Positions 8,859 to 18,047 are shown, counted from the stretch's first letter. The stretch is DNA of 64,000 nucleotides from Sulfitobacter mediterraneus (GCF_016801775.1 NZ_CP069006.1:1-64000); one strand, 5' to 3'. Notes: generated by a model not told the origin, from the sequence alone. Program-made: numbers and translations.

Positions 8859-9926
8859 TTAGAAATCCACCACTTGCCACGGGTAATCTCCCGCACGGGC
8901 CATACGCATCTTTATGCGGAGGGTATCCGTCATTTCATAGAGAACAGTTGCGAAGGTCGCTGAACCACCATGCGTGTGTGCCCGCATGCATATCGGCGCA
9001 TTCGCATCGTCAAAACGTGCCTTTGCGTCCTCCAAATTGGAGAGCTGGCCCTGATGTTTGGTAAGCCAGTCAAACCGCCGGTGAGAACTGCGGTTGAACC
9101 CCGCGTTTTCCAACCGCGCTACAGCCAGATCATCAAAGTCCTGATTGATGAAAGGATGATTGGTGTGCAAATAAACGGACGCCTGATCGACGGGCAGTAT
9201 GTCGTTGACAGCAGCACTGCATTCGACTGCAGAAATACCCGATCTCGAAACGATTGCGTAGTGCTGACCGCTCGCGTGCTGTGCAGTTACAAGCCGGTCA
9301 ACGGCTTCGGCCCGGTTCTCGGCCGCAAGGGCATTACGCAAAGCAAATGCAACGGGCAGGCCAGCTATCGAATGGCGCAGCATTAGCAGAGTGTTCACGC
9401 CCACCGCGACACCGGCAATATTGGCTCCGGTCAGACCAATCAGTCCTGCGGCACTTAACACAAGGGTCTGAGGGATGTCCGGGCCGCTCAATCGCAGGAC
9501 GACTTGGGCGCCATCCATATGCTCAGGCAGGTCCATGTTTTGCATCAAGGCAAAACCTTTAACGTCATGCAGAGCAATCAAACTGCATCCCGGTGGTGGA
9601 GCCGTACCCCTCGTGTCGTACCACCATTGTTCGTCCATCAAATTGTAAGCGGCGATGAGGGCAAAAGGTTGATCCGAACCCTCCGCGATGCCCGCCAATT
9701 CCTGGTAGAGGTTTGGCGTATCGTTCCTTGCGCGATCGATCAGATCTGTTTCATTGAGAAAGGTTTCACAATAATCGACAAAGGAGTGCGGTGCGCGCTC
9801 TTTCAGAGCGGCCATCGTTGCCTGTTCCCAGCGTGCCAAGGCGTCTGAAATGTCAGACCGAAGCGTTTCGCCATGGGCAATACCACGCTTGCTTGGTGGG
9901 CCATGGCAATCGACAATCTCCATCAT
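8859..9926 (-). CDS. C45-type autoproteolytic acyltransferase/hydrolase (Ntn fold)
   Basis: The 355-residue protein resembles the C45 family (acyl-CoA:6-aminopenicillanate acyltransferase-like), whose precursors cut themselves to expose an N-terminal cysteine nucleophile. The expected Gly-Cys is seen in PPPGCSLIALHD at about residue 114, followed by the HDVKGFALMQNMD segment typical of the new N-terminus. Family members hydrolyse or transfer acyl groups on amides and small peptides. In this operon an amidase on an acylated or unusual peptide bond is likely. I prefer the ATG at 9926, which has GGAGA 6 nt upstream, over the GTG at 9932. It lies 12 nt after the P1 peptidase gene. Confidence 0.75.
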   Translation of the reverse strand: MMEIVDCHGPPSKRGIAHGETLRSDISDALARWEQATMAALKERAPHSFVDYCETFLNETDLIDRARNDTPNLYQELAGIAEGSDQPFALIAAYNLMDEQWWYDTRGTAPPPGCSLIALHDVKGFALMQNMDLPEHMDGAQVVLRLSGPDIPQTLVLSAAGLIGLTGANIAGVAVGVNTLLMLRHSIAGLPVAFALRNALAAENRAEAVDRLVTAQHASGQHYAIVSRSGISAVECSAAVNDILPVDQASVYLHTNHPFINQDFDDLAVARLENAGFNRSSHRRFDWLTKHQGQLSNLEDAKARFDDANAPICMRAHTHGGSATFATVLYEMTDTLRIKMRMARAGDYPWQVVDF

Positions 9927-9938
9927 CGTCACTCTCCG

Positions 9939-11036
9939 CTAAAAAGCCGGCCCTGTGGCCAGCAATCTGCACAGGTGGTCGTGATCAATGGCCGCAACCA
10001 ATTGGCCCTGCGGTTTGACAGCGGTGCAACTGTCTGCGGCGATCATTGCGTTCAAGACCGCTTCTTCGATCGCCTGTACTGTCGCCTGATAAATTGCATC
10101 GAGATGTGTGTCTTTCAGCGCGCGCAAATCCATGACGTCAGGCGCATGCCACGGATTGCTCTGGGGATTGGCCGTGCTGAATGCAAGAAAGATGTCGCCA
10201 GAGCTGTGCCCGCCACTGGTGCCATTCCGGCCAATTCCGATGGCGCCACGACGGGCAACTCTGTTCAGCTGATGTGGCAACAGAGGTGCGTCGGTAGCAA
10301 TCACTACGATAATCGATCCGGTCTCCCGCGGATGGACAAGATTGTCTCGCATCTGCTGCCCGACAGGAAAGCCGGACACTTGAAGGTCATCGCGGCTGCC
10401 GTGGTTAGCCTGAACAAGCACACCAAGTGTGTATCCCTGCCCTGCGATATCGAGCTGACGGGATGCCGTGCCGGTGCCTCCTTTGAATTCATAGGCAATC
10501 ATACCTGTCCCGCCGCCGGTATTGCCTTCGGGCACCGGACCAGTGACCGCAGCGTTCAACGCTCCTATCGCATGAGCTTCCGTCACACCGCGGGCATTAA
10601 TGTCGTTTAGCACTCCATCATAGGTTTCGCCCACAACCGGCAGGCACCACATGTGATCGCTTTTAAATACATCTTTGTATCGATCGATCATCCAGCCCAC
10701 AGTCGCGTGATGCACGATGCCGACGCTGTGCGAGTTGGTGATCATCACCGGGCCGAGAAACCAACCGAGATCGTTAATGTGATGACCGCCGGTCAATTCA
10801 CCGTTGCCGTTGAAAGAACTCAGCCCAGCCCAAACAGGTTCAATTGCCCCGCTTTCTCCGCGCGGTATGATGGCCGTGACGCCAGTGCATAGACCTTTGT
10901 GTATGCCCGGTTGCGCGGCTTCAACGACTGTCGAAGTGCCGACCGTCAGGCCGGGCACATCAGTGATCGCGTTGTTCGTACCCGGATCTCCTGCGAATAT
11001 GAGCCCAATATCGCGGGCGCGAGGTTTAATCGTCAT
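9939..11036 (-). CDS. P1 family peptidase (DmpA-like L-aminopeptidase/D-Ala-esterase)
   Basis: The protein has 365 residues. It carries the P1 family signatures TGGHHINDLGWF, GGGTGMIAYEFKGGTGTASR and YTLGVLVQANHGSRDD. It also has the self-cleavage region ETGSIIVVIATDAPL, in which the Ser after Gly becomes the nucleophile in DmpA. DmpA releases N-terminal L-residues and hydrolyses D-alanine amides and esters, and relatives act on beta-peptides. The ATG overlaps the stop of the RpiR gene by 4 nt (ATGA), so it is translationally coupled. Its company of C45, M42 and M55 enzymes points to peptides containing D or other non-standard residues. Confidence 0.85.
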   Translation of the reverse strand: MTIKPRARDIGLIFAGDPGTNNAITDVPGLTVGTSTVVEAAQPGIHKGLCTGVTAIIPRGESGAIEPVWAGLSSFNGNGELTGGHHINDLGWFLGPVMITNSHSVGIVHHATVGWMIDRYKDVFKSDHMWCLPVVGETYDGVLNDINARGVTEAHAIGALNAAVTGPVPEGNTGGGTGMIAYEFKGGTGTASRQLDIAGQGYTLGVLVQANHGSRDDLQVSGFPVGQQMRDNLVHPRETGSIIVVIATDAPLLPHQLNRVARRGAIGIGRNGTSGGHSSGDIFLAFSTANPQSNPWHAPDVMDLRALKDTHLDAIYQATVQAIEEAVLNAMIAADSCTAVKPQGQLVAAIDHDHLCRLLATGPAF

Positions 11037-11965
11037 GCCTTGGCCTTTGTAGAAAGTGGATCGTTCGGAGACCGCAATGGGGTGCCCGGTTCATACGTGA
11101 AAGGATCGAAATGTTGCGCAAGCCGGTGCATTTCTGCGATCCTGTCCTGCGTCGCATCGCCCAACTTGATGGCGATCCCATTCAAAAAAATGCCCAGAAG
11201 CGCTGAGATGCCTGCCGTGCTGTCGAGGAACGCCCCCGTATCAGTCGGCACAGCCAACACATGTGGCGTGTATTGACGTGGCCAAGCGCTGTAACGGTCG
11301 GTGATCACGATCAGCGGAACGTTGCGCTGCACGCAGGCCTCCGCCACCTTCACAGCCTCATGAGCATAAGGGACGGTTTCGATCATGATCACGCAGCTGT
11401 CGTCTGCATTTTCGAGGAAAAGCTCTGACCAATTGCCGCTACGCCCGTCGGCAAATCCCACACCAGCGCGGGCATATTTCAATCGGGTGGCGAAATCGGC
11501 GGCCATACCGCTCACGGCTTGAAAACCAATAACCCGCACTCGGCCGGCCATATGCACCGCATCGAGCGCGGATCGCCAGGTATCGGTTTGAGCCATGCGG
11601 TAGACCTCGACGATGGCATCGAGTTCGCTTTGCAGTAGCGCGCCCAGCCCATCATCACTGCTTTCGGGGATGGCGACCCGCCGTCGCCGCTTGAGCGTTT
11701 CAGCGCCATGGGCGTCGCGGAATTCCAAATATATGGCGGTCTTGAAGGCTTTGAAGTTTTTGTAGCCTAGGCGCCGAACAAAGCGACTCACGGTCATCTC
11801 ACTCACGCCTGCACCTTCGGCCAGATCGGCGGCCGTCTCGAAAACAACGTTCTCAAAATTGCGTTCAATCCATACAGCGATTTGGCTTTCGGCTTTGGAC
11901 AGGTTCCGGGCTGCAGCGATCCGGCTCAGAGCAGATCCTTCGGAGGGTGGGGGAATGTTTGTCAT
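11033..11965 (-). CDS. RpiR/MurR family transcriptional regulator (cluster 1)
   Basis: The 310-residue protein has an N-terminal helix-turn-helix of the RpiR type (about residues 20-85, including DLAEGAGVSEMTVSRFVRRLGYKNFKAFK) and a C-terminal SIS domain (about 130-260, with VRVIGFQAVSGMA and VPLIVITDRYSA). SIS domains usually bind phosphosugars. MurR controls N-acetylmuramate use in E. coli, which fits a murein-peptide theme but does not prove it. The gene sits inside the operon, overlapping the ABC ATPase gene and the P1 gene by 4 nt each, so it is probably autoregulated. The likely operator is the inverted repeat between the SBP and M55 genes. Confidence 0.85.
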   Translation of the reverse strand: MTNIPPPSEGSALSRIAAARNLSKAESQIAVWIERNFENVVFETAADLAEGAGVSEMTVSRFVRRLGYKNFKAFKTAIYLEFRDAHGAETLKRRRRVAIPESSDDGLGALLQSELDAIVEVYRMAQTDTWRSALDAVHMAGRVRVIGFQAVSGMAADFATRLKYARAGVGFADGRSGNWSELFLENADDSCVIMIETVPYAHEAVKVAEACVQRNVPLIVITDRYSAWPRQYTPHVLAVPTDTGAFLDSTAGISALLGIFLNGIAIKLGDATQDRIAEMHRLAQHFDPFTYEPGTPLRSPNDPLSTKAKA

Positions 11966-13566
11966 GCCACACCTTTATGCAAATGCGGGATCGCTTCAAT
12001 CAGTTCCCGCGTATAGGCTTGCTGCGGGTTGTCGAAAACTGCGCCTGTCGCGCCGGCCTCGACGATCTCGCCGCGGCGCATAACGATGACAGAGTTGCAC
12101 AATCGGCGGATCACACCGAGGTCATGACTGATGAAGATCATCGTAAGTCCTCTTTCCTTTTGAAGACGCATCAATAGGTCCATAACCTGCGCCTGGAGAG
12201 TCACATCCAGTGCCGAGGTCACTTCGTCAGCAATGATGACTTTCGGATCGAAAGCGAGAGCTCTGGCTATGGCGACCCGTTGACACTGGCCCCCGGACAG
12301 CTGGCCAGGAAGACGACCGGCCAAATCGGGCGAAAGGTCGACCTGCTGCATCAAATCCCGAACCCTTTCGCCCACTTTCCCAACTGGGCAAAGCCGGTGA
12401 CGCTTTAGCGGTTCAGCAATGGCGGATTTCACGGTCATCCGAGGGCTGAGCGCCTCAAAGGGGTGTTGGTAGATCAACTGCACATCACGCAGATATGTTT
12501 TCCGGTTGGCACCGGCAGGATCAACGGATTGGCCATCGAACGCAATTGTGCCCTTAGCAGGCTTGATTAAACCCACCAGCGCCCGCGCTATGGTGGATTT
12601 GCCAGAACCGCTTTCGCCGACGATGCCCAATGTCTCGCCGGGTCGGACTCTGATATCGGCTTCTTTGACGGCAACAAAGCCGCCCTCACGCCCTGTAAAA
12701 AGATCAGCGAGGTTGCGCGTTCCATAGCGGATTTGGAGGTCGCGGCCCTCCAGCAAAGGATCTCCACGGGTTGCGGACACCACTTCCCTTATCGGCAACC
12801 TATCGGGATGCGAAGAGATCAGCTTGTGCGTGTATTCGTGTTCGGGTGCATCAATGATGCGCGAGACCGGCCCGCTTTCCACCAACTTTGACTTGCGCAT
12901 GACCAATAGGTCGTCGCAGACCTGAGCGACCGCACCCAAATCGTGGCTGACAAAGATCATTGACAGATTTCGTTCCCGCCTGAGCTGCGCCAGCAGGTCG
13001 AGCACACTTTTCTGGACAGTCGCGTCCAGCGCTGTTGTTGGTTCATCTGCAAGCAGCAGATCTGGATCGCAAGCCAGCGCGCCCGCAATCATGGCGCGTT
13101 GCTTCATTCCGCCCGATAACTGGTGCGGATAAGCACGCGCCCAGCGTCGCGGTTCCGGGATGCGTACGAGGTCCAACAAACGGATCACTTCTTCTCGTGC
13201 GGCACGGCCCTTCAAGCCCATGTGCTTGTGCAATGCTTGTGCCACTTGATCGCCGATCCGCATTAGCGGATCTAGATGTGAAGCAGGGCTTTGGAAGATC
13301 ATCGCTATTCGCCGTCCGCGCACTGCCTCAAGCTGTGATGGCGTTGCCTGCAGTAGGTTTTGCCCATCAAATTCTACTGTGCCACCAATTCGCGCGGTAC
13401 CAGGCAGGAGGCGCATCAGCGCGCGGCAGGTTACGGATTTGCCCGAGCCGCTTTCACCCACGATCCCCAGGGCAGCTCCCTTTTCGAGATCGAAAGACAC
13501 ATCGTCAACGGCAACGGTTTTGCCAAATCGGACTGAAAGATCCTTAACAGAAAGAAGAGTAGTCAT
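11962..13566 (-). CDS. Dipeptide/oligopeptide ABC importer, fused double ATPase (DppD-DppF type)
   Basis: One 534-residue chain carries two complete ATPase domains. The N-terminal half has GESGSGKS, LSGGMKQR and LLLADEPTTALD. The C-terminal half has GESGSGKS, LSGGQCQR and VIIADEVTSALD. Each half has its own switch histidine (VSHD, ISHD). It energises uptake through the two permeases encoded just upstream. In the second peptide operon of this window the two ATPases are separate genes. The ATG at 13566 overlaps the permease stop by 4 nt. Longer in-frame upstream sequence is antisense-like filler without a ribosome binding site. Confidence 0.9.
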   Translation of the reverse strand: MTTLLSVKDLSVRFGKTVAVDDVSFDLEKGAALGIVGESGSGKSVTCRALMRLLPGTARIGGTVEFDGQNLLQATPSQLEAVRGRRIAMIFQSPASHLDPLMRIGDQVAQALHKHMGLKGRAAREEVIRLLDLVRIPEPRRWARAYPHQLSGGMKQRAMIAGALACDPDLLLADEPTTALDATVQKSVLDLLAQLRRERNLSMIFVSHDLGAVAQVCDDLLVMRKSKLVESGPVSRIIDAPEHEYTHKLISSHPDRLPIREVVSATRGDPLLEGRDLQIRYGTRNLADLFTGREGGFVAVKEADIRVRPGETLGIVGESGSGKSTIARALVGLIKPAKGTIAFDGQSVDPAGANRKTYLRDVQLIYQHPFEALSPRMTVKSAIAEPLKRHRLCPVGKVGERVRDLMQQVDLSPDLAGRLPGQLSGGQCQRVAIARALAFDPKVIIADEVTSALDVTLQAQVMDLLMRLQKERGLTMIFISHDLGVIRRLCNSVIVMRRGEIVEAGATGAVFDNPQQAYTRELIEAIPHLHKGVA

Positions 13567-14366
13567 CGTTCGATCCTCAGCATCCGAGCCAGGCCATCGC
13601 CGATCAGGGCGAAGCCGACGCCGATCAAAACCATAGCAAGACCAGGAAAGAAGCTGATCCACCATGCGGAGGCGATATAGGTCTGTCCTTCGGCGATCAT
13701 CACGCCCCATTCAGCAGCAGGCGGGGATGCACCCATCCCCAAAAAACCGAGGGCTGCGCCGAAAAGGATCACAAGCGTCACATCGGTCATCACATAAACA
13801 ACGATAGGTGACAGCGAATTGGGCAGAATATGACGCAGCAGAATATAGCTGTGCGAGAAGCCCATAGTACGGGCCGCAAGCACGAATTCCGCTTGGCGCA
13901 GTACAATTGCTTCCGCTCGTGCAAGACGTGCGTAGCCGACCCAGCCGACCAGCGCCAAAGCTATGAAATAGTTTTCGATGCCCGGCCCCAGCACCGCCAC
14001 AATGGACAGCACCAAGACAAAAAACGGGAAGGGAACTGTAATGTCCAGCAAACGCATAGCAATGATGTCGACCCAACCGCCAAAATACCCGGCAAGAAGA
14101 CCGATTGCCATGCCGATTATCATTGGCGCGATTACGCCCAAAAGACCGATATACAATGCCAGTCGCGCACCATAAACGACCCGGCTGTAAATATCACGCC
14201 CCACATTGTCGGTACCAAACCAGTGACCATTGCCGGGCGCCTTCAGGATCGCTTCAAAATCAATGGCATAGGGATCGTGTGTCGCCAGTATCGGTGCTGC
14301 AAGGGCGATCGCGCCCCACAATAGCACAATGACAGCGCCCCAGACAAACATCGGTGATAGCTTCAT
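13563..14366 (-). CDS. ABC peptide importer permease, DppC type (cluster 1)
   Basis: The 267-residue membrane protein has the family N-terminal helix, then a WFGTDNVGRDIYSRVVYGAR segment typical of DppC/OppC and a set of transmembrane helices. The inner-membrane permease domain contains the EAA-like loop (AEAIVLRQAEFVLAARTMGF). It pairs with the DppB-type permease. Start and stop overlap neighbouring genes by 4 nt, so translation is coupled along the operon. Confidence 0.88.
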   Translation of the reverse strand: MKLSPMFVWGAVIVLLWGAIALAAPILATHDPYAIDFEAILKAPGNGHWFGTDNVGRDIYSRVVYGARLALYIGLLGVIAPMIIGMAIGLLAGYFGGWVDIIAMRLLDITVPFPFFVLVLSIVAVLGPGIENYFIALALVGWVGYARLARAEAIVLRQAEFVLAARTMGFSHSYILLRHILPNSLSPIVVYVMTDVTLVILFGAALGFLGMGASPPAAEWGVMIAEGQTYIASAWWISFFPGLAMVLIGVGFALIGDGLARMLRIER

Positions 14367-15301
14367 GGCGTCACCCGCGGGTCGATCAAGGCGGATAACA
14401 GGTCGACCGTCAGCATCACGATGATCGTCGTTAAGGCAAAGACCAGCGTGGCACCCTGTACGACGAAATAATCGCGCGCAAGGATGCTATCGACCATCAA
14501 CTTACCCATCCCCGGAACGGCATAGACTGTTTCAACGATCACCGATCCACCCAGCAAGTAGGCCACGATCACGGCGAACAGGTTGAGAGTCGGCAGTATC
14601 GAGTTGGGAAAGACATGGGTGCGGAAAACCTGACGCTCCCCCAACCCTTTGCTAAGCCCTGTGACCACATAGTCACTGCTGATCTCGTCCAGTAACGCAG
14701 AGCGCAACGTGCGGACCAGAATGGGCACCACCCAGATCGTTGTGGACAAGGCGGGCAAAAACAGGTGCAGAATGTGTTCGCCGAAGGTTTCGCCGAAGCC
14801 GCTGACCGGTAGCCAGCCGAGCGTGACACCAAAGAACCGCGCCAAAAGCAGCGCCAACCAGAACACCGGTACAGCCAACCCGAAAATACCAAGGATGCGG
14901 ATCAATTGATCCGCGATCCCGTTCTGACGCCGCGCAGACCAGACCGACAGCAGCACAACGGGTGGCAAAGTAAGGACAATCGTGTAAAGCACCAGAAAAA
15001 GCGTGACCGGATAATGCTGTGCAATCAATTGACTGACCGGCACGCGATACCGCAGCGAGGCGCCGAGATCCCCGACAAGGAGATTCTTGAGGTAGGTGAA
15101 ATACTGCGACAGGATCGGATCATCCAAACCGTAACGGTCGCGCACCGTAGCGATCAGTTCGGGCGTTGCCCGATCGCCCACCAGAAGCCGGATCGGATCG
15201 CCCGGGGTGGCGGCCATCAGGATGAACGTGATGATGCTGACGCCCAGTAGCACCGGGACAGACTGCAACAGCCGCCAAAAAATGAAGCGGATGATGTCCA
15301 C
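14363..15301 (-). CDS. ABC peptide importer permease, DppB type (cluster 1)
   Basis: The 312-residue protein begins with a helix (IIRFIFWRLLQSVPVLLGVS) followed by the ATPGDPIRLLVG segment that marks DppB/OppB permeases. Further membrane helices and the conserved NSILPTLNLFAVIVAYLLGG region follow. It forms the translocation channel with DppC. It lies 74 nt after the substrate-binding protein gene, a common place for differential expression of binding protein and membrane parts. Confidence 0.88.
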   Translation of the reverse strand: MDIIRFIFWRLLQSVPVLLGVSIITFILMAATPGDPIRLLVGDRATPELIATVRDRYGLDDPILSQYFTYLKNLLVGDLGASLRYRVPVSQLIAQHYPVTLFLVLYTIVLTLPPVVLLSVWSARRQNGIADQLIRILGIFGLAVPVFWLALLLARFFGVTLGWLPVSGFGETFGEHILHLFLPALSTTIWVVPILVRTLRSALLDEISSDYVVTGLSKGLGERQVFRTHVFPNSILPTLNLFAVIVAYLLGGSVIVETVYAVPGMGKLMVDSILARDYFVVQGATLVFALTTIIVMLTVDLLSALIDPRVTP

Positions 15302-15375
15302 AAATAATCTCCGGCTTTGGAAAGAGTGAGGAGGTTGGACGGCCCTGAGATTAGGGCCGCCTTCGGTTCTCTAGT

Positions 15376-16875
15376 TCAACCGTCCGTCAGTTCGGCTTCT
15401 TCCAAAGTCCATTGCAAAGCCGGGGTAAGCTTGAGCCCCTTGACCCGATTTGAATAGCCGTTTGAGAAAGGTGAATAATAGAGGGGTATCTGCGACAATT
15501 CTTCGACCGAGATTTCCTGAATGCGGCGATAAAGTTCTGCGCGCTTTTCTTCATCGGTTTCCCGCAGGGCTTCGTCGGTGAGCTTGTTGACCTCTTCATT
15601 GTTGTAACGCGTGTAGTATGAATTGCTCCCACATGCACCACATAGCGCCCAGCGAACCGCCAAATCCGGGTCTTCGGTCTCGTTGTAGTACCACGACGTC
15701 GTGACCTGGTAGTCGGCATCAGCCAACTTTGACCACCATAGCCCCGCATCGACCCGTTCCACAGTAGTCTTGAAGCCGACGGCGTCCCATTGTGCCTTGA
15801 GTAAAGTCGCTACTTGTTCGGCGGATGGCGTAATCATCATCGTAATCTCAGTTCCTACGAGGCCTTCATCATCCAGTAGCTTGCGGGCCGCTGCAGGGTC
15901 ATAGGACGGCGGGCTTACATTCTTGTCATAATAGGTTAGCGCATTTGACAAGGTGGAGTTGGCCACATTTGCATGACCTAGCGTGACAGCCTTGGTCATT
16001 GCCTCCCGATTCAACGCCATGGCCGCGGCCCGGCGCACCGCCAAATTGTCAAATGGGGGTTTGGTATGGTTTGGCAGAACAACGTAGAGAACCGTCGATG
16101 GTTCAAGGTTAACAGTAGCGCCTTGAGATTCGTTGACCTCGTCAATTTGCGCCCATGGCACTCCGCGGTTCACATCTATTTCACCGGCCATCAACATTGT
16201 GGCACGCGCGTTGTCGTCGCTGACTTCGATCAATTCGACATTTTTGATCTTTGGAAGACCCGCCCGCCAATAGTGTGGATTTGCGGTCAGCAACAGTCTG
16301 TCGTTCGGCTTCCATTCCTTGACCATATAAGGACCGGAACTGACCGGTTTCTCAGCAAAGGCATTTTCGCCACGTTCGGTTACGTCATCCTTGCTGACGA
16401 TGCCCGCATTGAAGATTTCAAGGTTAGACAACATCGGGGCACTTGGGTGCTCCAAAGTCAATTGCAGCGTATCCTCGTCGATAGCAACGAATTCCTTGAC
16501 TGGCGCAAAGCCAGCCGGATAGGCGGAGTTTTCATCCTTGCTCACCCGATTAAGACTAAACGCAGCGTCTTCTGCCGTGATGGTTGTACCGTCGGAGAAC
16601 TTTGCCTCGCGCAGTTCGAACGTATACGTAAGCCCGTCCTCAGACATCTCGTAGCTTTCTGCCAGACCTGGTTGCAACATGCCGTCCGCATCCCTTCGAA
16701 GTAAACGCGCATAGAGCTGGCCGTAGGCCTCAATGTTCCCGGCGGCTGCCGAAACGATCGGGTCAAGAACCGTCACCTTATTTGGCGAAGCGATGCGAAT
16801 CGTATCTTGAGCACTTGCCACGGTGCCTGACATGGCCAGCACCACCGTAGCTATTGTAAACGCGGTGAATTTCAC
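15376..16875 (-). CDS. Periplasmic peptide-binding protein, SBP family 5 (cluster 1)
   Basis: The 499-residue protein starts with a Sec signal peptide (MKFTAFTIATVVLAMSG, cleavage likely after VASA) and continues as a family 5 solute-binding protein (RIASPNKVTVLDPI; GLAESYEMSEDGLTYTFEL; EKPVSSGPYMVKEW). It would capture dipeptides, oligopeptides or similar compounds in the periplasm and pass them to the DppBC-type permeases. The start is a GTG with GGGAG about 10 nt upstream. It is the first gene of the eight-gene operon and faces the M55 gene across 94 bp. The true ligand cannot be read from sequence. D-amino-acid peptides are inferred from the neighbouring peptidases. Confidence 0.87.
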   Translation of the reverse strand: MKFTAFTIATVVLAMSGTVASAQDTIRIASPNKVTVLDPIVSAAAGNIEAYGQLYARLLRRDADGMLQPGLAESYEMSEDGLTYTFELREAKFSDGTTITAEDAAFSLNRVSKDENSAYPAGFAPVKEFVAIDEDTLQLTLEHPSAPMLSNLEIFNAGIVSKDDVTERGENAFAEKPVSSGPYMVKEWKPNDRLLLTANPHYWRAGLPKIKNVELIEVSDDNARATMLMAGEIDVNRGVPWAQIDEVNESQGATVNLEPSTVLYVVLPNHTKPPFDNLAVRRAAAMALNREAMTKAVTLGHANVANSTLSNALTYYDKNVSPPSYDPAAARKLLDDEGLVGTEITMMITPSAEQVATLLKAQWDAVGFKTTVERVDAGLWWSKLADADYQVTTSWYYNETEDPDLAVRWALCGACGSNSYYTRYNNEEVNKLTDEALRETDEEKRAELYRRIQEISVEELSQIPLYYSPFSNGYSNRVKGLKLTPALQWTLEEAELTDG

Positions 16876-16892
16876 AAGTTGTCTCCCATTGG

Positions 16893-16935
16893 TTTTTGTT
16901 CGATTTGATGTAATACTAACATGTACGAACCAAAA
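16893..16935. promoter_or_regulatory. Inverted repeat in the divergent SBP/M55 promoter region
   Basis: The arms are TTTTTGTTCG (16893-16902) and CGAACCAAAA (16926-16935), matching at 9 of 10 positions with a 23-bp spacer. The site lies in the 94-bp gap between the two divergent transcripts of the peptide cluster. It is the best candidate operator for the RpiR-type regulator encoded in the same operon. Confidence 0.45.
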
Positions 16936-16969
16936 TGATAGAAAAATCTCAGAAAGGTGGGAAATTTAA

Positions 16970-17764
16970 ATGAAAGTATTCATCAGCGTGGATATCGAAG
17001 GCATTGCCGGGATCGCTCACTGGAGCGAAGCACTTAGAGAGAACCCTGACTATCCAGCGTTCCGAGATCTGATGACGAATGAGGCGATTGCGGCTTGCGA
17101 GGGTGCGAGATCAGGCGGGGCGACCGAAATCTATCTTCGCGACGCACACGAGACGGCAAGAAACCTTGATATCGCGCGCATTCCTGCGGGGGTGCGCCTG
17201 ATCCGGGGTTGGTCTGGCCACCCCTACAAAATGGTGCAGGAGCTGGATGACAGCTTTGATGCTGTGGTGATGATTGGATGGCACGGGGCTGCCGGCGACG
17301 GTGGCAATCCGCTTTCCCATACGATGACGGGCCATTATGCGCATATCACTCTCAATGATGTGCCCTTGTCAGAATTCCGACTTCACGCCCTGCTGGCCGC
17401 GGCGCATAATGTTCCTGTTGTTTTCCTATCGGGAGACGAGAATATCTGTGCTGAGGCGCAGGAGCTAAATCCGGCCATTGCGACGCTCTCTACCAAATTG
17501 GGCAAGGGCGCATCTGTCATTTCCATGACGCCGATCGAAGCCTGCACCCGGATAACCGAAGAAGTTGCCGAAGTTTTGTCTGGCGATCTATCGGTCCACA
17601 CCTGTCCGGCCGAAGCCGAATACTCTGTAAGTCTTCGATTTTCGCACCATGAAAAGGCCTATCGTAGCAGCTTTTTCCCCGGTGCGACGCTGGTCGCCGA
17701 TGATACAATTGAATATCAAGCAAGAACGCCGCTGGAGGTCGCTCGCTTTCTTTTGTTTATGTAG
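16970..17764 (+). CDS. dppA: M55 family D-aminopeptidase (DppA type)
   Basis: The 264-residue protein matches the M55 D-aminopeptidase family, whose Bacillus member DppA cleaves D-Ala-D-Ala and other peptides with N-terminal D-residues using two zinc ions in a decamer. Visible metal-site motifs are SVDIEGIAG (Asp, Glu), RDAHETARN (His), MIGWHGAAG (His) and NDVPLSEFRLHALL (Glu). It is transcribed away from the importer operon over a shared 94-bp regulatory gap. AGGTGGG precedes the ATG. It gives the strongest indication that the imported substrate contains D-amino acids. Here dppA means the peptidase, not the binding protein that bears the same symbol in E. coli. Confidence 0.85.
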   Translation: MKVFISVDIEGIAGIAHWSEALRENPDYPAFRDLMTNEAIAACEGARSGGATEIYLRDAHETARNLDIARIPAGVRLIRGWSGHPYKMVQELDDSFDAVVMIGWHGAAGDGGNPLSHTMTGHYAHITLNDVPLSEFRLHALLAAAHNVPVVFLSGDENICAEAQELNPAIATLSTKLGKGASVISMTPIEACTRITEEVAEVLSGDLSVHTCPAEAEYSVSLRFSHHEKAYRSSFFPGATLVADDTIEYQARTPLEVARFLLFM

Positions 17765-17872
17765 TTTCCTGATATTTTTCTCAAAGTGAGTTACTCCCCA
17801 ACCCTTGGACAATTTTTCGCGTGAATTAGGCTACTCTCTGCTTCTGCTGACCGGGTTTGTTTTCGTCTGCTC

Positions 17873-17982
17873 TCAGCGAATAGACCCCGGCTGGGGGGCG
17901 CCAAAGGCGGGAGGGCGGTGCTTGCGGTTGTAGAAGTCGATCCTATACCTCAAGATGCGCAAACAGAGGAAGACCCTGCTCA
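17873..17982 (-). pseudogene. Transposase C-terminal remnant
   Basis: The minus strand reads LRYRIDFYNRKHRPPAFGAP and reaches a TGA at 17873-17875. This resembles the C-terminal IxxFYNxxRxHxxLG region of IS3-type DDE transposases. Nothing else of the element is recognisable in the surrounding 280 bp. It marks an old insertion at the left edge of the plasmid backbone block. Confidence 0.45.
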
Positions 17983-18047
17983 TATTGGCGACCGATTAAA
18001 AACGGCCGATTTCAGACCTGCGCTTTTCGCGTCCCCTCATCTGCGTT

